DNA of 64,000 nucleotides from Synanceia verrucosa (taxonomy: Eukaryota > Chordata > Actinopteri > Perciformes > Synanceiidae). A program made the translations under genes and the position numbers. Below, piece after piece: positions 60,401-64,000 of the stretch; position 1 is the stretch's first letter; every line of letters begins with the position of its first letter. The stretch is taken from NCBI GenBank assembly GCA_029721515.1, contig CM056556.1, positions 5,146,501-5,210,500 of the forward strand. The letters run 5' to 3'. Under the pieces are notes generated by a model, which searched no databases, was not told where the DNA came from, and saw only the letters and a program-made list of their open reading frames with translations.

Positions 60401-60780
60401 TGCCCAGTAAAACAGTGGCATTAAATAATAAGAACAGTGACTTCAAATGAACTGACATTCATCACATTTTTTCTTTATAAAAATACATCAAAGATGCAAA
60501 CACCGTAGAAAAAAAATGTTCTTCATGTAAAAAAATATTCTTAATGTAGAAAAATATTTTAAAAAATCATATAAATATATGCAGCTGAAATATAAAGCAT
60601 TTCCAAAACTTGAGTTTGTGTAAGTTTGTGGAATGCTTTTCAAGCTTTCACAGTAAACATCTGACACTTTCACATACGAACCGATCAAAACACGAGTTAC
60701 AATAATACCTTCAATTTACTCCTTCAATATACAGTACAAAAAAACAACAGATTACATATTTCTGTAGCAAAGGCAAATTT
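57430..60780. other. Intergenic, no gene seen; possible old repeat at 58190-58400
   Basis: No coding exon found. About 58190-58400 (CACTGTAGCCCAGGAACATCC, CATCACCGTTTGGATCTTGG) resembles a common fish interspersed repeat, by memory only. Likely includes the 3'UTR of the minus-strand gene on its right. Confidence 0.35.
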
Positions 60781-60781
60781 C

Positions 60782-63700
60782 TCAAACAGACTCTCTGCCT
60801 GTCGTGCTGTCGGGCAGCTTCGTCATCTCTTTGTATTTCTCCTGAAATTCGTGGAAGAGGCTGTGGGTCCTTTTAGTGGGAGGTGAAAAATACTGTGGAA
60901 CTGAACACCATGTACCTAAAGAGCAGTAAAAAACTGTTAGGACTGCCTAAATAAATAATTATAAAGAAATCAATCAAGAAGAAAAATGTAAGTTACCTCT
61001 TGCCTGAATGACACTGCGGGTCATGTCTTTTCCTTCACGGTCAGGCTTGTCTGAAAAACAAACATTCTTATTTAATTTATGGAGAGGCATCACAATTTTC
61101 CATGTTAAAAAACGTTAAGTGTAATAATTATGTCAGGTCAAAATAAATGAGATGGATCAATTTCTGCTGACCGCTGTGGAAGAAATTATGTACAAGAAAG
61201 CACCAAATATTTATTTTCCTCTGAATTAAGTGCCTCTTTTTCTATATGACGGTAACTTCTCTTCTGAGCTAGTGTTTCCTTTGATCATCAGACCACTGTC
61301 TCTCCAGCTGAGCAGGGGGTCACAACTTAACTGTTATCTAATGCCTTGTTCACAATACATGCTTTGAGGCTAATCGACACGTTGGCGACAATTTTTCACA
61401 CCCCTCCCCCACATCGGGTGAGGCATTTGTCATCTTGGCGAGCCTTTGTTGTTAAGTGTGAAAACACTGAAGATGCAAGTTGTAAGCCTAATGAGAGCAG
61501 ACATGGTTGAAAGGAGCAGGGCTGCAGCAACAACAACTTTTCTCTTTTTGTTCTTTCACTACACGGTAGCTCACAAACCTGGAGGGCTGCTTTCTGCTCA
61601 GCGTCCATGTTTGTGATGAAAAGTTTGTTAACTGAGGTCCAGTCAGCCTCCTCTCACTAATTCCTGGTCAAATGAGCCGCTCCTTGTTTTTCTGGTGAGC
61701 AAACATGTTTACAGTGATCACTGAAACGACTGAAATCCATCTTCATCCATCTTTGTTCTAGTGCCTGCAAGGCAATATGTCCATATATTTATTAATATTG
61801 TCACTCATATTTACAGTGAGATACAGAAAAAAAATGCCGCGGACATTTTCTTCATCCCAGAAGTTTAATAAATGATGTTCTTCAATAAACTTTGTGGAAA
61901 AGAAAAGCTCCTGTCAGCCTCAGTTTCAGTGATCACTGTAAACACTAGAAAACAACAAGCGGCTCATTTGACCAAGAATTAGCGAGAGGCGTTTGAGCTT
62001 CCTTTTCCACCAAAAGGAACCTGGTGCTAGTTCGGTTCTGGTGTTTAGTTGGTTCAAGTTGCGTTCCTCCTTAGCACCGGTCACTTTTCAATTGGTAAGG
62101 AGTCCAGTCAGAAAAAAACGTCAGTACGTCACAGCATTTTTGTTTTCACCCAGCAAAGCTTGTGCAGTGCAAAATCAAGACAAGGCTTTACAAAAAATCC
62201 AGAGTGTTATATTTGTGCCACATTCCTGAACGAAAAACAGATTTTGAGCGAGCAAATGCACGAGTAGGAGAAACACTGAGACTTAGCGATTGTGGCACAT
62301 GCAAAATTTACTAAGCACAGAATATATTTCTGTGCTCAAATCTGCATTTGATCGCTCAAAATCTGCCTGTTCACTCAGGAATGTGGCAGAAATATAACAC
62401 CATGTAACTGTTACTAATCACTTCGAGCAGCGACTCCGTTTAAGAACAGATTGTATTGCGGCTGCCAGCGGGATGGAGGTCGCCTATTGCCTGGATACAT
62501 CCATGATCACAGTACTGGTGGGACACTATTGATCTGGATTTTAATGAGCAACAGTTTGTGCAAAACTTCTGTGTGTCCCTGGAGTGCTTTCAATACATTT
62601 GATTTGCGATCGAACCAGGAAGTATTTACTCCGGTCTTGTTGGTCTCAGTAACCCCGCCCCAAGCCCCTGATGTAGTCTATGCTTAGCTCTGGACCAGCA
62701 AAGACTTGGTGCTTGCCTGGTTCTAGTTTTAAACACCAGGGGTCGGTGCTTAGGCTGTGGAAACCCAAAGAACTGGTGCTAAGTCAGGCTCTGGCTCTGA
62801 ACCAGCCCTGGAAACCACCATGACGGAAAACGAGTATGACTGAACAGCAGTGCACGTTGTTGGACAGTCACACTGCCTGCTGACGGACAGTTGTGTACTA
62901 GTAGTGTGAACAAGGCTTAAGCAGCTCCCCTTTTGATCTTGGCAACTGAAGTAACACTGAGGTGTGAATGGTCTAATCTCAAATCCAGATCTAAAACAGC
63001 TGTAGGGCCTCTCATGTCAACACTTACTTGGAATGGAATCACTGGTGTCCTCTCTCCCATTGAAGCCATCTGAGAAGGTGAAGGAATGAGGCAAGACACA
63101 AAACTTCAGGACGTCATTGTTTTGGGATGGCATGACAGTGGAGCTTCCATTTTCTTCATCAGCATGCTGGTTGAGTGTGACTGTGTCTTTCTCCATCTCC
63201 TCCTCTTCATCAGTTAGAGACCACATCCTCTTCAGTTTCAGGCAGGGTACATTTTTTCCACTGCAGGTCAGACTCTCAGTGTTGATTTTAGACGGAGGAA
63301 AACTTATCTTCCATTTTTTGTAAAGCTGTTTGACTGAATAGTTCCATGTCGAGATCGTTTTCCTCCTCTTCCTCGTCTTGGGACTGAGATTCACAGTGAG
63401 AAACTCTGGAGCCCGTGATGAAGCATGACTCTTTCTGCTGACACGTAACATGCGCTTGTTTTTTGCTGTTGATCCAAACAGTGTCAGTTTTGCAGATCGA
63501 ACATCTGAGGCTGAAGGTTCACCGTCATCAAAAACCTTCCCACATTTTGAAGCGTCCTCATGGACGGGCTGTGAGTCCACGTCAACAAGGGAAGTGAGTT
63601 TGTTTGTTTTCTTAAAGATTGGGAAAAATCTATCATGACTGCTGAGCCTCTTCCTCTTTCTTTCAGCAGTTTTATGTTTGCTGCTGCCAGCTGTCTGTTG

Positions 63701-64000
63701 GGCACAAACGACACTAACTTCAGTCAGTTCTTCTTCAAATGACAGCGGAGCTGCTTTATAATTTTCAGCATCTGACATCTGACCGTCAACGTCATTTTCA
63801 CCGTCAGAGGAATTTTCAACTTCTTTGTCACAACACAACGGCACATTTCCTGTAGATTTCAACGGACCTTGTCCACAATCCACCTCAGGGTTGGACTGAA
63901 TTTCTCTGTCACTTCTGGAGATGTTTTTTCCATCTGAACCACTTGACTGGCTTCTGGTCAGTTTCACCTGAGCTCCTCCAGAATCACCTTCAAAGTCCGC
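60782..64000 (-). CDS. Unrecognised Lys/Ser-rich, probably nuclear protein (5' partial)
   Basis: Three exons on the - strand: 64000-63028 (open to the window edge), 61050-60997 and 60915-60782 (stop TGA 60782-60784). Donors (A|GTAAGTG at 63028, GAG|GTAACT at 60997) and acceptors (TTTTTCAG, CTTTAG) fit, and the frame is continuous for 386 residues. I do not recognise the family. The protein is low-complexity, rich in Ser, Lys, Asp and Glu, with two basic clusters that look like nuclear localisation signals (ERKRKRL and KTRKRRKT), an aromatic/basic patch (STWNYSVKQLYKKWKISF), an acidic run (TDEEEEMEKD), and a conserved-looking tail (VPQYFSPPTKRTHSLFHEFQEKYKEM). This suits a disordered nuclear scaffold or DNA-repair/chromosome factor; that role is inference. 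The intron 61051-63027 holds a MITE. Confidence 0.7.
61998..62836 (-). mobile_element. ACCCCTTTTC-ended MITE, copy 2 (intronic)
   Basis: Inverted relative to the copy at 36920-37543. Left end CTTCCTTTTCCACCAAAAGG, right end CCAGCCCTGGAAACCACCATGAC. The body shares CAGCAAAGCTTGTGCAG-type, CACTGAGACTTAGCGAT, GGACCAGCAAAGACTTGGTG and AAGAACTGGTGCTAAGTCAGG. It is ~215 bases longer than copy 1. It lies in the intron 61051-63027 of the unrecognised - strand gene. Confidence 0.7.

Noticed and set aside
1..64000. Prokaryotic-type systems (CRISPR array, operon, riboswitch, phage)
   Set aside because: The sequence is vertebrate nuclear DNA with spliced genes; no regularly spaced direct repeats were seen.

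Overview
The window looks like nuclear DNA of a ray-finned fish, probably a percomorph teleost. I base this on interrupted genes with GT-AG introns, proteins that align from memory with vertebrate families, an AT-rich background, and several repeat types common in teleosts (tRNA-derived SINEs, L2/Rex-like LINE ends, short inverted-repeat elements). It is not bacterial, so operons and ribosome binding sites do not apply. I ran no database search; all names rest on motifs and remembered family sequences.

Layout. 1-3280 (+): last five coding exons and 3'UTR of a divergent dihydrofolate reductase-like gene; its first exon lies left of the window. 7496-9600 (-): mterf2, a mitochondrial transcription-termination-factor family gene with its coding region in one exon and a probable separate 5'UTR exon. 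11601-14493 (+): an intronless gene for a 557-residue type I membrane protein with about four immunoglobulin domains, not recognised. 26047-28460 (+): a two-exon CHST1-like carbohydrate 6-O-sulfotransferase, possibly with a non-coding first exon near 22.4 kb; its coding intron holds two striking inverted repeats. 28.5-51.7 kb: a gene-poor stretch with many transposon remnants. 51701-53863 (+): etfbkmt, three exons. 60782-64000 (-): last three visible coding exons of an unrecognised, probably nuclear, Lys/Ser-rich protein that continues past the right edge.

Shared function. Two genes (mterf2, etfbkmt) encode predicted mitochondrial proteins, but nothing suggests a coordinated pathway. The neighbourhood looks like ordinary vertebrate synteny. 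Human MTERF2 lies near CRY1, and human CHST1 lies near CRY2. A CHST1-like gene beside mterf2 is therefore what an ancient whole-genome duplicate of the CHST1 region would look like, possibly the CHST16 lineage reported as lost in amniotes. This is inference.

The remainder is mostly repeats: three copies of a TTAA-bounded MITE, two of an ACCCCTTTTC-ended MITE, two of a TAGGG-ended MITE, one hAT-like MITE, three SINEs (one with a perfect 14-bp target duplication), LINE 3' ends, and at least two cases of one element nested in another. I found no clearly new molecular system. The most interesting items are the intronless multi-Ig receptor, the divergent DHFR paralogue, the sulfotransferase with hairpins in its intron, and the unidentified nuclear protein.
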